DNA from: Myxococcales bacterium
GTDB taxonomy: Bacteria > Myxococcota_A > UBA796 > GCA-2862545
NCBI GenBank assembly: GCA_019634415.1
Contig: JAHQVJ010000005.1
Span: 1-64,000 of the forward strand
Direction: 5' to 3'
Length of the DNA stretch: 64,000 bases
Positions within the stretch are counted from its first letter, which is position 1, and each line of letters begins with the position of its first letter. The notes beneath the pieces are model-generated. The model had not been told where the DNA came from and ran no database searches. It saw only the letters and a list, made by a program, of their open reading frames with translations. Below, one piece after another: positions 1 through 8,401 of this stretch. The translations under genes were made by a program, and so were the position numbers.

Positions 1-657
1 GTTTCCTGGGACTTCGCGATGGCGCCCACGGCGGGATGGCACTCCACCATCTTCCCGCCCTACTTCGTGGCCGGCGCCATCTTCAGCGGCTGTGCCATGG
101 TGATCAGCCTGCTGCTGCCAATGTCGTACCTGTTCAACTGGCACAAGTACGTCAACACCTGGCACTACGAGAACCTGGCGAAGATGTGCCTGCTCACGAG
201 CGGCATCCTCACCTATGCCTACGGCATGGAGTACTTCGTCAGCTGGTACAGCCAGAACCCATACGAGCAGACCATCTTCACCTGGCGCGCCGATCCGTCG
301 GCCGACTACGGCTGGGCCTTCTACCTGATGGTGTTCTGCAACTGTGTGGCACCGCTCGTCTGGTACTCCAAGAGCATGCGCACCAACCCCATCTCCCTGT
401 TCGTGGTGGCCGCCATCATCAACGTGGGCATGTGGATGGAGCGCTTCAACATCATCGTGAGCTCCCTGGCCCACAACTTCGACCCCGCGACGTGGTGGCA
501 GTACACGCCCACCATGGTCGAGATCGGGATCCTGTTCGGCTCGGCTGGGTGGTTCTTCTTCTGGTTCCTACTCTTCTGCAAGACCTTCCCCGCCGTCGCC
601 ATCACCGAGATCAAGGAGATGGTGGTGCCCCCGGTGAAGGGCGAGCTGGAGGCCTAG
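1..657 (+). CDS. actC: Alternative complex III subunit ActC (NrfD family), 3' part
   Basis: The reading frame is open from the first base, so the gene is cut by the window edge; 218 codons of its C-terminal part remain. It encodes an integral membrane protein of the NrfD/PsrC family. The visible part starts with VSWDFA, a motif I associate with ActC, and has about five hydrophobic helices with several buried His, Trp and Tyr residues. In the family, ActC is the quinol-binding membrane subunit of alternative complex III, which oxidises quinol and passes electrons to cytochrome c or directly to a terminal oxidase. Its identity is supported by actD, actE and actF following directly; actD begins at the base after its stop. 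An ATG at 19 is only an internal methionine. Confidence 0.93.
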   Translation, partial: VSWDFAMAPTAGWHSTIFPPYFVAGAIFSGCAMVISLLLPMSYLFNWHKYVNTWHYENLAKMCLLTSGILTYAYGMEYFVSWYSQNPYEQTIFTWRADPSADYGWAFYLMVFCNCVAPLVWYSKSMRTNPISLFVVAAIINVGMWMERFNIIVSSLAHNFDPATWWQYTPTMVEIGILFGSAGWFFFWFLLFCKTFPAVAITEIKEMVVPPVKGELEA

Positions 658-1209
658 ATGGAAGCCCCCGCGACACGAATCAAGGCCGTCTACAGCCACC
701 TCGACTGCCTGCTCACCGGCATCGAGCGGCTCAAGAAGGCGGGCTACACGGGCTTCACCGTGCAGGCGCCGCTTCCTCGGCACGAGATCGAGGAGATCAT
801 GTACGAGGGGCGTCCCGCTCCCGTTCGCTGGTGGACGCTCACGGGCGCCATCGTCGGGATCACCACCGGGCTGCTGCTCACCTCGCTGACCCACGCCGAC
901 TGGCCCATGATCAACCCCGGTGGAAAGCCCACCGTGGCCTTGGTGCCCTTCGCCGTGATCATGTTCGAGTGCACCATCTTGGGAGGCGCGCTCGCCACCT
1001 TCGCTGGCCTGCTCTTCCACGCCGGGCTGCCCAGCTACTGGTTCGACGCCGCCATCAACGACCCGCGCATGACCGACGCGAGCTTCGGCATCACCTTCAC
1101 CAAGGCCCGCACGAAGGACCGCGACCGCATCACCGACCTGCTCCGGCAGTCCGGTGCCATCGAGGTCACCACCGGATCCGACACGATCTACGAGGTCCCC
1201 AATGTCTAG
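658..1209 (+). CDS. actD: Alternative complex III subunit ActD (DUF3341)
   Basis: A 183-residue protein with an N-terminal soluble segment (about 1-57), two membrane helices (about 58-78 and 94-120) and a soluble C-terminus. This is the DUF3341/ActD pattern, and the length is normal for the family. ActD is a small membrane subunit of alternative complex III with no known cofactor, thought to hold the peripheral and membrane parts together. It starts with ATG immediately after the actC stop and overlaps actE by 8 bases, so the genes are probably translationally coupled. The order actC-actD-actE-actF matches the usual act operon. Confidence 0.93.
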   Translation: MEAPATRIKAVYSHLDCLLTGIERLKKAGYTGFTVQAPLPRHEIEEIMYEGRPAPVRWWTLTGAIVGITTGLLLTSLTHADWPMINPGGKPTVALVPFAVIMFECTILGGALATFAGLLFHAGLPSYWFDAAINDPRMTDASFGITFTKARTKDRDRITDLLRQSGAIEVTTGSDTIYEVPNV

Positions 1210-1825
1210 CAATCCTCCCCGCCGCAGCCGGCGCTGGATCGCCGGTGCCGCGGCCGTCGCGGCCCTCGGCGTGTCGTCGGTGGCCCTCGGCTTGCCCTGG
1301 GACATCGACATGGCCGACACCCAGGCGGTGAAGGCCTACGCGCAGCGGATGCCCGACCTGCCCGAGGGCGTGGTGGCCCAGAGCAACCTGCTCTCGCCCA
1401 AGGACTACACCACCAACGCCGTGCGCGGCTCGGCCGACGCAGCCACGCTGCTCGCACCGGTGGCCACCGACGAGCGCAAGCAGCTCGGCGAGAAGATGTA
1501 CGGCATCTACTGCGCCCCCTGCCATGGCGCCGACGGTGTGAAGCTCGGTCCGGTGGCCGCATCGGAGGGCGCGCCCGACCGCATGCCCGGCGTGCTCGCA
1601 CTGGCCGGTCCCAACGGGGTCGCCCAGCTGCGCGACGACAGCTGGATCTACCTCACCATCCGCAATGGCGGCGCGGTGATGCCCGCCTACGGCCACACCA
1701 TGTCCGACGAGGAGATGTGGGCCATCGTGCACTTCGTGCGCACCCTGCCGGGCGCCGCCTACGGCACCCCCGAGCCCGCCGTCGACGAAGACGCTGCCGA
1801 GGGCGAAGAGGAGGCGAACCCATGA
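1202..1825 (+). CDS. actE: Alternative complex III monohaem cytochrome c subunit ActE
   Basis: A 207-residue c-type cytochrome. An Arg-rich N-terminus and a hydrophobic segment (about 12-31) form an export signal or membrane anchor. The family-typical PWDIDM follows. One haem-binding CAPCH motif lies at 104-108 and a likely axial Met at 160 in VMPAYG. ActE is the monohaem periplasmic subunit that passes electrons out of alternative complex III. I chose the ATG at 1202, inside the end of actD, because the longer frame from 1154 would put an Arg/Ser-rich tail before the signal sequence. The C-terminus is acidic. The stop overlaps the actF start as ATGA. Confidence 0.93.
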   Translation: MSSNPPRRSRRWIAGAAAVAALGVSSVALGLPWDIDMADTQAVKAYAQRMPDLPEGVVAQSNLLSPKDYTTNAVRGSADAATLLAPVATDERKQLGEKMYGIYCAPCHGADGVKLGPVAASEGAPDRMPGVLALAGPNGVAQLRDDSWIYLTIRNGGAVMPAYGHTMSDEEMWAIVHFVRTLPGAAYGTPEPAVDEDAAEGEEEANP

Positions 1826-3177
1826 GCGCCGACGCTCCGAACCTCAACACCGTCATCGACGGGATCGCGGGCCGCAAGCTCCCGGGCATGGTGAACAACC
1901 TGTCCCTTGGCGCCATGCTTCTCGGTGTCATCGCCTTCGGCTTCGGCATCTTCACCATCGGTGACGGCGGCGCCTATGCCTGGGGCGCCTTCCTGGTGGG
2001 CCTCGTCTACACCCTGGCCATCGCACAGGGCGGCGTGGTCTTCGCCATCCTCATGACGGGCACGTGGGCCCAGTGGGGCCGCCCCGTCAAGCGCATCGCC
2101 GAGACCTTCGGCTACTACCTGCCGGTGGGCTGGGTGATGCTGCTGATCTTCCTGCTGTTCGGCCTGAAGATCTACGCCTGGCATCCACAGACCATCCTCT
2201 CCACCGGGCCCGTCTCGCTGGCCCCCCACTCCGCCGAAGCCGTGGCCAGCAAGGAGCTGTGGCTCTCGCCAGGCTTCTTCGTGGTGCGGCAGCTCACCTT
2301 CCTGCTCGGCCTCATCCTGCTCGACGCGCTCTACCTGCACGCGAGCCTCAAGCCCGATCTCGTGATGGCCAAGGGTCGTCTCGGAGCGAAGGCCCCTGCC
2401 TGGTGGGACCGCATCACCGGTGGTTCCACCGACGTGGCCACCGCCGTGCGCGAGAGCCTGCAGACGCAGCGCTTCCTCACGCCCCTCATCGGCATCGCCT
2501 TCGCGCTGGTGTTCAGCTTCCTGGCGTTCGACCTCATCATGAGCCTGTCGCCGTGGTGGTTCTCGAACATGTTTGGCGGCTGGACGGGCGTGAGCAGCTT
2601 CTGGCTCGCGCTGGCGGTCATCGGCCTCGTGTCCATGCTCGGCAAGGACTTCCTGCGGCTCGACGGCTGGATCAAGTCCAACGTCACCCATGACATCGGC
2701 AAGCTCATGCTCGCCGGCTGCATGTTCTGGGCCTACACCGCGTTCGCCCAGATCCTGCCCATCTGGTACACCGACATGCCCGAGGAGACCGACTTCCTCC
2801 TGATCCGCATGCGGCTGCCCGAGTGGGAGTGGCTCGCCCAGGTCGTCGGCGTCACCTGCTTCATCGCGCCCTTCACCATCCTGCTCTCGCGCGGGATCAA
2901 GAAGATGCGCTGGCCCTTTGCCGGCATCTGCGTGCTGATCATGTGCGGTCTGTTCTTCGAGCGCAGCCTGCTCGTGCTGCCGTCCATCTGGTTCGACGAC
3001 TTCCCACGGGCCGACCTCATCTTCGTGAGCGTGGGCGTGTGGCTCGGCTTCCTCGGCCTGTTCACCCAGGTGGTGGGTCGGGCGCTGTGCAGCGTGCCGC
3101 CGCTCGTGGTCTCCGATCCTTACCTCGAGGATCACCCCTGGGACGTGCACGTGCACTCCCTCGATCACCGCCACTAG
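1822..3177 (+). CDS. actF: Alternative complex III membrane subunit ActF (NrfD-like)
   Basis: A 451-residue integral membrane protein with about ten hydrophobic helices, similar in kind to ActC but lacking its N-terminal signature. In the family, ActF is the second NrfD-like subunit of alternative complex III and may take part in proton translocation. The ATG at 1822 overlaps the actE stop (ATGA). The frame stays open upstream to 1717, but that part is an Arg-rich shadow of actE. It is the last gene of the visible operon. No cytochrome oxidase genes follow within the window, so the partner oxidase is encoded elsewhere. Confidence 0.93.
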   Translation: MSADAPNLNTVIDGIAGRKLPGMVNNLSLGAMLLGVIAFGFGIFTIGDGGAYAWGAFLVGLVYTLAIAQGGVVFAILMTGTWAQWGRPVKRIAETFGYYLPVGWVMLLIFLLFGLKIYAWHPQTILSTGPVSLAPHSAEAVASKELWLSPGFFVVRQLTFLLGLILLDALYLHASLKPDLVMAKGRLGAKAPAWWDRITGGSTDVATAVRESLQTQRFLTPLIGIAFALVFSFLAFDLIMSLSPWWFSNMFGGWTGVSSFWLALAVIGLVSMLGKDFLRLDGWIKSNVTHDIGKLMLAGCMFWAYTAFAQILPIWYTDMPEETDFLLIRMRLPEWEWLAQVVGVTCFIAPFTILLSRGIKKMRWPFAGICVLIMCGLFFERSLLVLPSIWFDDFPRADLIFVSVGVWLGFLGLFTQVVGRALCSVPPLVVSDPYLEDHPWDVHVHSLDHRH

Positions 3178-3183
3178 TCGGCT

Positions 3184-3198
3184 GCGAACGCAGTTCGC
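3184..3198. terminator. Short hairpin after actF
   Basis: GCGAAC and GTTCGC form a perfect 6-bp stem around a 3-base loop, 6 bases after the actF stop. There is no T-run, so a classic intrinsic terminator is not shown. It may still be a 3' end structure for the act operon. Confidence 0.3.
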
Positions 3199-3296
3199 GG
3201 CCAGTCAGAACAGTGGCGGCGGAGCCGGCACGAGTCTGATCTCAGCTGATCAAATCCGTCCCCGGCGGGCATGATGTACCTGGCCGGGGGCGTGAC

Positions 3297-4103
3297 GTGA
3301 CGAAGCGGTGGTGGTTGACGTTGTGGATGGCAGGGGCGTGCGCCGGGGAGGTGGTCACCCCCGAGCCCCAGCCGCCGGTGTGCGACGGTGTGCAGCAGCC
3401 CGGCGAGGAGACCGTGGACGCGCCCTTCGACAAGGACGGCGACGGCTACTTCGACGCCTCTGATCTCGACTGTCTGCTCGCCTACGGCACCAACCGGCTC
3501 GACTGCGACGACGAGGATCCGGAGCTCAACCCGGGCAAGACCGAGATCCCCTGCAACGGGCTGAACGACGACTGCAACGGGGAGACGCCCGACGCCGTCG
3601 ATCTCGACGAGGACGGTACCCCCTCCTGTCGCGACTGCAACGACGAGAACCCGATCCAGAGCCCCGACAACGGCGAGCTGTGCTGGGACGGCTTCGACAA
3701 CGACTGCGATCTGGAGATCGACGAGGCCTGCCCACCGGACTTCAACGGCATCTTCGTGCTCGACGAGGCCGTGGACTACGACTGCAAGCGCGTGGCGCTG
3801 CAGTTCTCCGAGCTGTCGGTGCAGCTCACGCCGCCCGATGGCGTGCGCATCGAGACCGTGGACTCGGATCCGGGCGTGCTGACCGGCCGGCTCGACGACG
3901 ACGACTCGGTGGGCTTGGTGCTCGAGCATCCCGACCCCTATGGCTGCAACGAGCGCTACATCCTGGCCGGTGCCTTCACCTCCGAGGATCGCTTCGAGGG
4001 CACGCTCACCGCGGAGTGGGGGCCCAAGAAGCCCTGCTATCCGTGCCTGGGTCCGCGACAGTTCACGGTCACCGGCACGCGGAGCCCAGACACCGCCCGG
4101 TAG
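3297..4103 (+). CDS. MopE-like metal-binding-motif lipoprotein
   Basis: A 268-residue exported protein of the Asp/Asn/Cys-rich type common in Myxococcota. The signal sequence ends at AGAC, so Cys15 is a probable lipid anchor site. Residues about 40-145 hold three rough repeats with KDGDGYFD, LDCDDEDP and FDNDCD, resembling the putative metal-binding MopE motif (Pfam Cu-binding_MopE), each with paired cysteines. The rest (about 150-268) looks like a small beta-rich domain with three or four more Cys. Start is GTG with a G-rich upstream stretch. The precise role is unknown; a surface calcium- or copper-binding protein is the most that can be said. Confidence 0.82.
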   Translation: MTKRWWLTLWMAGACAGEVVTPEPQPPVCDGVQQPGEETVDAPFDKDGDGYFDASDLDCLLAYGTNRLDCDDEDPELNPGKTEIPCNGLNDDCNGETPDAVDLDEDGTPSCRDCNDENPIQSPDNGELCWDGFDNDCDLEIDEACPPDFNGIFVLDEAVDYDCKRVALQFSELSVQLTPPDGVRIETVDSDPGVLTGRLDDDDSVGLVLEHPDPYGCNERYILAGAFTSEDRFEGTLTAEWGPKKPCYPCLGPRQFTVTGTRSPDTAR

Positions 4104-4133
4104 CACGGCTCGAGTCTCTGAGAGACGGCACCA

Positions 4134-4454
4134 CTACTCGGGCTCCGTCGTGGGCATCCAGCTCAGATGTGCGTTCACGTCGTCTGCGAATCCAGACGCC
4201 ACGAGGAGGTCTCGCCAGTCCGTTCGCGCCAGGGCCACCGCGTCACGCAGCTTGGTGAGCTGGCCCTCCGAGCATCTCAGGACACCGATTCGAATCCGCT
4301 CCACGGCGCCGTCCCATTCCGGCCCCGCGTCCGAGCCGACCACGGCGGCGCCGCACTCCTGAAGGAGGATGCGCTCGACCTGTGCGCGCTCGGAGCCCTC
4401 GAAGAGCAGGTCCAGTCGGCGTCGTGTCTGTCGACGGATGGGAAACCGGGCCAT
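4134..4454 (-). CDS. Hypothetical protein, 106 aa
   Basis: A small soluble, mostly helical protein with no family I recognise. It has a basic N-terminus and an acidic C-terminus, and no signal peptide or membrane segment. The reading is supported by a strong ribosome binding site (GGAGGGG) just before the ATG, by ordinary amino-acid composition, and by its position divergent from the phosphatase gene, with 49 bases between the starts. An overlapping alternative frame gives Arg/Ser-rich sequence and was discarded. Confidence 0.6.
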   Translation of the reverse strand: MARFPIRRQTRRRLDLLFEGSERAQVERILLQECGAAVVGSDAGPEWDGAVERIRIGVLRCSEGQLTKLRDAVALARTDWRDLLVASGFADDVNAHLSWMPTTEPE

Positions 4455-4503
4455 CCCCCCTCCACGGGGTGCAGTCTAATGCGAGCAAGCGCGCGGAGGT
4501 GCT

Positions 4504-5097
4504 GTGCCCAGCTGCCAGTGGACGACGCGCTCGGTATCGATGGACGGATCCACCGAGGATCGCGTCGTCGTGGCCCCCCTGGCTGAGGAATTGCTGGTGG
4601 TCTTGGCGGACGGGGCCGGTGGAGTCCCAGGGGGCGCCAGGGCGGCCGACATCGCCACGAGCTGGGCCCTCCGCCATGCAGACGCCGATCCCATCACCAT
4701 CGTGAAGGAGGCCGATCGAGCTGTGCAGCGGGACCCGTTCGCAGGCGAGACGACCTTGGTGGTCACCCACGTCGGAGCAGAGATTCACGGAGCGTCCGCA
4801 GGAGATTCGGAAGCCTGGCTCGTGCACGGCGACGTGCTGACCGCAGGCCAGCATCGCAGGGGTCGGCTCGGATCCGGCCGGTGCGTGCCCGTAGCCTTCC
4901 ACAACCGCTTCACCGGCCGCCTCCTCGTCGCCACGGACGGCCTGTTCGGCTACGCACGACCGGCCGCCATTCGTGCGGCTGCCAGCCTACGACGCCTCGA
5001 CGACGCAGCACGGGCCTTGGTGGAGCTGGTCCGGCTCCCGAGCGGCGACTTCATGGACGACGTGGCCTTCGTGCTGGTCGATCTCGACCAGCACTGA
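4504..5097 (+). CDS. PP2C-like serine/threonine phosphatase
   Basis: A 197-residue protein with the sparse motifs of the PPM/PP2C fold: an acidic TEDR near residue 18, LADGAGG at about 35-41, GDSEAWLVH in the middle, DGLFGY, and a C-terminal DDVAFVLVD. In the family these Asp residues bind the two metal ions that activate water for phosphate removal from Ser/Thr. It is shorter than typical bacterial PP2C (about 240 residues), so some loops are missing. Hanks-type kinases are encoded far away in this window, so its partner is unclear. The GTG at 4504 follows GGAGGT by only 3 bases; an ATG at 4540 (MDGSTED) is a possible alternative start. Confidence 0.78.
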   Translation: MPSCQWTTRSVSMDGSTEDRVVVAPLAEELLVVLADGAGGVPGGARAADIATSWALRHADADPITIVKEADRAVQRDPFAGETTLVVTHVGAEIHGASAGDSEAWLVHGDVLTAGQHRRGRLGSGRCVPVAFHNRFTGRLLVATDGLFGYARPAAIRAAASLRRLDDAARALVELVRLPSGDFMDDVAFVLVDLDQH

Positions 5098-5122
5098 GCG
5101 AACCGACGCCCACGGAACGTCG

Positions 5123-5419
5123 TCAGTCGTCGCCCCGCCACGCTGCTCGCCGTCCGCCCCAGCCATGCAGCCCGAGATCGACGATGAGTCCGATCGCTGT
5201 GAGCAGCCAGCCGAAGGACGTCATCTCGCCAGCAGCCCCCAGGCTGTTCATGCTGTAGGCGAACGCCAGCGTGGTGGTGGGCAGGAACAGGAAGCCCAGG
5301 ATCGGCCAGACGGCAGACTGCTCGAAGGCTTCCGCGACGTAGCCGTGCCGAGTGAACCACAGCAACACCAGCGCCACGCGGGGCATCCCCACCAGCACCA
5401 AGATCAGCGCACAACCCAT
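5123..5419 (-). CDS. Small integral membrane protein, 98 aa
   Basis: A short protein with about three hydrophobic segments separated by small loops and an Arg-rich tail, so it is almost certainly in the inner membrane with a cytoplasmic C-terminus. GGAGAG lies 5-6 bases before the ATG. The stop is 25 bases from the phosphatase stop, so the two genes converge. No family is recognised and no function is proposed. Confidence 0.65.
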   Translation of the reverse strand: MGCALILVLVGMPRVALVLLWFTRHGYVAEAFEQSAVWPILGFLFLPTTTLAFAYSMNSLGAAGEMTSFGWLLTAIGLIVDLGLHGWGGRRAAWRGDD

Positions 5420-5478
5420 GAAGCTCTCCAGAGTTCGGTCCAGGAACCTGCCTTAGCAAGGCACGGGCCACACCGAGG

Positions 5479-5847
5479 TCAGCCCCGCCCGCCGAACTCC
5501 TCGTACAGCACCCGTGCCATCAGCTCGCCCTCGTGCCGCTCGTGCTCCTCGAGTCGATCCACCAGTGCCCGAACCGCGTCCGCGTTGATCGGTCCAACCA
5601 ACAGCGCGTCGGCCATGGCCAGCATGCCTGCATGGTCCTCGCGAAACGCGTCGAGCCGATCCGCGAGGTGGGGGGTGTCCCGATCGGCCTCGTACAGCCA
5701 GCCCCCCGGCCCCTCCTCGGCGGCGAAGTGCCGTCGCACCATGTCCACGAAGGCGTTCACGGCATCGGCAGTCAGTGCCTCGCTCGACCGCATGCGCTGC
5801 ATCGCGAGCCGGATTTCCTGCGCCTGCGCCTTGACGGACCTGCCCAT
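5479..5847 (-). CDS. Hemerythrin/HHE-like helical protein, 122 aa
   Basis: A soluble, helix-rich protein with spaced His and Glu residues: RRHFAAEE, HLADRLDAF, EDHAGM and EEHERHEGEL. The pattern suggests a hemerythrin-like (HHE) four-helix bundle that binds a di-iron centre for oxygen or iron sensing, but the exact ligand spacing was not verified. The start is the ATG at 5847, with GGAGGG just upstream; the frame stays open to 6054, but that extension has poor protein character. It follows the small membrane protein gene closely on the same strand order. A non-metal helical bundle is the alternative. Confidence 0.6.
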   Translation of the reverse strand: MGRSVKAQAQEIRLAMQRMRSSEALTADAVNAFVDMVRRHFAAEEGPGGWLYEADRDTPHLADRLDAFREDHAGMLAMADALLVGPINADAVRALVDRLEEHERHEGELMARVLYEEFGGRG

Positions 5848-6127
5848 GGTGCCCTCCCCCAGTCCCTGCTGCTGTGCAAGCACCACGCCACCTGGAGATC
5901 TCGCCACACTGGGCCACACAGGTAGGAAGTGTTGGTAATCCCGCATGGATGTGGGCGACTTCGCCCAACCCCGACAGTCCAGCCGTTTCGTTCGAGTCAC
6001 CAAGGCCTGACTCAATCGTTCTCTTGGCCGATCTCCGCCACTGGGGCTGGGCAAAGAAGCCCCCTCCTAGCTCCCAAGCCAGGTACGCCCACTCCCAGCG
6101 GCTTGCCCCAGGCGTCTCGCCAAGCCG
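5848..6127. other. 280-base stretch without a convincing gene
   Basis: No frame here has both a ribosome binding site and protein-like composition. It contains the 5' leader of the HHE-like gene and a short perfect palindrome (GGGCGA at 5953, TCGCCC ending at 5966, two bases apart). Together with 6455-6731 it is less coding-like and less GC-rich than its surroundings. No clear promoter was found. Confidence 0.5.
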
Positions 6128-6454
6128 TCACGCGGAGGCGGACGACATCTTCTGCCACCAGGCCACGACCGTGCCGGCTCCAAGGTTCACGTAGACCCAA
6201 GCGTGAGGGTCACCGCCAAGATGGTACACGGCAAGCCTCGTATTGCCGGAAAGGGTGCGCAGTGACTGCAGCGCCACGTGCCCGGTCGACACGTCAACGC
6301 CTCGGGAGGCTAGCAAGCGAAGTCGAGGCGCTAGCACAGCGACCGTCGTGTCGACCCTACCAGCCACGGCGTCGACTGTGCTCGCTCGTGAAACCGCTCG
6401 CGCGAGCGAGGTTCCAACGCCGACCAGTTTCATGAGTTCATCACGCGGATCCAT
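6128..6454 (-). CDS. Hypothetical protein, 108 aa
   Basis: A small soluble protein starting MDPRDELMKL and ending WWQKMSSASA. The composition is protein-like (alternating Val/Leu/Ala/Arg with a beta-rich C-terminal half) but matches no family I know. The ATG at 6454 is preceded by AAGGGG at a good distance. The frame continues upstream to 6733 only as Arg/Ser-rich sequence. It stands alone between two poorly coding stretches. Confidence 0.5.
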   Translation of the reverse strand: MDPRDELMKLVGVGTSLARAVSRASTVDAVAGRVDTTVAVLAPRLRLLASRGVDVSTGHVALQSLRTLSGNTRLAVYHLGGDPHAWVYVNLGAGTVVAWWQKMSSASA

Positions 6455-6731
6455 GGGCGGCCCCTTCTTGGCGGTGCGCGACGTCAGCACCCATAACGGT
6501 CTGTTGGACGAGGAACTCCGCCTCGGAGATTCCTGCCTTTCCTGCCAGCACCGTTCATGAGCCTCGCATCTGTGGAGCGAGCCACGCCGCCAGGACCTTC
6601 TTCGTCGGCGAAGAACTCGTCTTGTGTACCGGTGACGGTGAGAGAACCTGGTGGGAGAACCCGCATTGGCCAGATGAAGTGGGACACCAACTGATCCCGC
6701 CACCCGTCCGTCCAGCGGGTATCTTGAACCC

Positions 6732-7586
6732 ATGATTACCTTGATATGCCTTCATCTATTCTCCGCGGAAGCCCACGCCTGCGACACCACTCCTTTCACG
6801 GGCGGCTTCCTGGTCTCCACGCGAGCCGATGCCCCCACCGACGCCTGGCTGTTGTTCGAGGCGAACTTCGTTCCCTTGGCCACGGTCGTGGACGGCCCTG
6901 GCGCCCCCCTCCCCTTGGACGTGGAGTGGGCTGTTCAAGCGCCGCTGGGTCGCAGCCCACGCGTGGCACTGCTGCCCCCGCCAGCGGGCTGGACGCCGGG
7001 TGCTTCATACACCGTGCAGGTGGACGGTCAGTACTACAAGCTCCCCGGAAGCATCTTCGAGCTGTCCTTCACCGCGGGAGATGCGGCAGCGCCCGCACCG
7101 GCCGAGCTCTCCGTCGGCCCCCTCGAGACCGAACCCTGGACAGACGGATCGACCTGCTGGGACTGCTGTGACACGGTTCGGCGAGTCACTGTTCCGGTGA
7201 CACTGTCGACCGACGACCCCTGGGATTCCGTGGAGGTCATCGCATCACACGACCTGGCGGACAACGACGGCACGTCGATCGCTCCCCTCGCATTGGCGGT
7301 CGGCCCAGGCGAACACGACCTACTCGTCTGGCAAGGCCTCGTGGACGGCGTCCCAGAGCCCACTTGTTTCGACGTATTTGCAGTGTCTGCAGCAGGAGTA
7401 CGTGGAACACCACAGCGCGTGTGCGCCAAAGAAGGACCAACGGGCACGACGGACACCACCGGCACGACGGACACCACCTCCCGTGGCTGTACCTCCGCCC
7501 CGAGCGTCCCCACATCGCTGCTGGGGATCGGCCTCCTTGCACTGCACCGCCGACGGAGACGGCGTGACCAACCCCGTCAGAACTGA
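6732..7586 (+). CDS. Secreted protein with MYXO-CTERM-like tail
   Basis: A 284-residue exported protein. A short hydrophobic signal (about residues 2-16) precedes two beta-rich regions with paired cysteines (CWDCC near residue 142). The C-terminus has a Gly/Thr/Asp linker, then SRGC, a hydrophobic helix (PTSLLGIGLLAL) and a run of Arg. That order (Cys, helix, basic cluster) is the layout of the MYXO-CTERM sorting signal, by which Myxococcota process and anchor surface proteins. The central domains are not recognised. The stop overlaps the convergent phosphoesterase-like gene by 10 bases. Confidence 0.75.
   Translation: MITLICLHLFSAEAHACDTTPFTGGFLVSTRADAPTDAWLLFEANFVPLATVVDGPGAPLPLDVEWAVQAPLGRSPRVALLPPPAGWTPGASYTVQVDGQYYKLPGSIFELSFTAGDAAAPAPAELSVGPLETEPWTDGSTCWDCCDTVRRVTVPVTLSTDDPWDSVEVIASHDLADNDGTSIAPLALAVGPGEHDLLVWQGLVDGVPEPTCFDVFAVSAAGVRGTPQRVCAKEGPTGTTDTTGTTDTTSRGCTSAPSVPTSLLGIGLLALHRRRRRRDQPRQN
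7443..7478 (+). repeat. Tandem 18-bp repeat, two copies
   Basis: GGCACGACGGACACCACC occurs twice in direct succession and encodes GTTDTT-GTTDTT, the flexible linker before the C-terminal sorting tail. The copy number is likely to vary between strains. Confidence 0.85.
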
Positions 7587-8401
7587 CCTGACATCCGCTC
7601 CCGCGCAGGCAGGATCTCCAGACAGGTCGTCCACCAGCCCGTCGTGATGGTCTGCACGAACTCCGGCGGCAGCCCCTCCGCCGCCATCTGGCGCGCCAGC
7701 TGCTCCCAGTCGTAGGCCACCGGCACGAACTCCTCCACCAGCCGCCCGTCTGTCGCCCGCATCAGCGCGTACCAGACCTCGCGACGCCCGTCGTTCGCCG
7801 GTCGTCCCACCGCCCCCACGTTCACCACACCGCGGCCATCCGGGAGCCGCCGCGCCCAGTGGATCCCCGTGTGGGTGCAGGCGATGGTGTGCGCCTCCCA
7901 GTCGTCGCACAGCCGACCCACGAAGCCCGCGGGCGTCGTGCTCTGCCACAGGAACTCGTTCACCCGGCGCGGAGAGCCGTGGCACAAGTGCACTGTGTGC
8001 TCCCCCACCCGGATCCGCGCTGCCGTCGGCATCGCCGCCAGCCACGCCCGGCCCTCGGTGGACGTGTTCGCCAAGGTGTAGTCGTAGGACAGCTGCGCGA
8101 AGTGGTTGTCGCGCGGATCGGTGTAGCCACAGGCGCAGTCCTCCTTGCTGTGGCCCACGCTGTCGTCGTAGTTGCCCTGGATGCTGCGAACGCCCAGCTC
8201 GCGCAGGGCCTCGATGCTGCGATCGGGATGCGGCCCGAAGCCACCCACGTCCCCCAGGAACCAGATCTCGTCCACGCCGCGCCTGCGCGCGTCCGCTACC
8301 ACCGCCCGCACCGCGAGCCAGTTGGAGTAGGCGCCGCCGAACAGCGCCACCGTGCGCGCCTCGGAGACGATGTCGGGGAGAGGCTCGGCTCGCTGGCTCA
8401 C
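7577..8401 (-). CDS. Metallophosphoesterase-like protein with altered metal site
   Basis: A 274-residue protein with the calcineurin-like phosphoesterase frame: LGDVGGFGP at about 49-57, GNYDD at 76-80, CHGSP and a CTHTGIHW motif. The usual first motif (D-x-H-G-N) reads GGAYSN here, so the first Asp and His ligands are gone, and GNHD has become GNYD. I recall a subfamily with this GG.YSN signature next to radical SAM genes, so the change is probably conserved rather than decay. The start is the GTG at 8401, overlapping the radical SAM stop (GTGA). The two genes are coupled and likely act together. The substrate is unknown. Confidence 0.82.
   Translation of the reverse strand: MSQRAEPLPDIVSEARTVALFGGAYSNWLAVRAVVADARRRGVDEIWFLGDVGGFGPHPDRSIEALRELGVRSIQGNYDDSVGHSKEDCACGYTDPRDNHFAQLSYDYTLANTSTEGRAWLAAMPTAARIRVGEHTVHLCHGSPRRVNEFLWQSTTPAGFVGRLCDDWEAHTIACTHTGIHWARRLPDGRGVVNVGAVGRPANDGRREVWYALMRATDGRLVEEFVPVAYDWEQLARQMAAEGLPPEFVQTITTGWWTTCLEILPARERMSGQF

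Noticed and set aside
3238..3253. Second short inverted repeat (TGATC...GATCA) after the act operon
   Set aside because: Only 5 bp and inside a run of similar short repeats; chance is likely.
6484..6690. 68-codon minus-strand frame
   Set aside because: Short, no good ribosome site, low protein character; kept out as unsupported.
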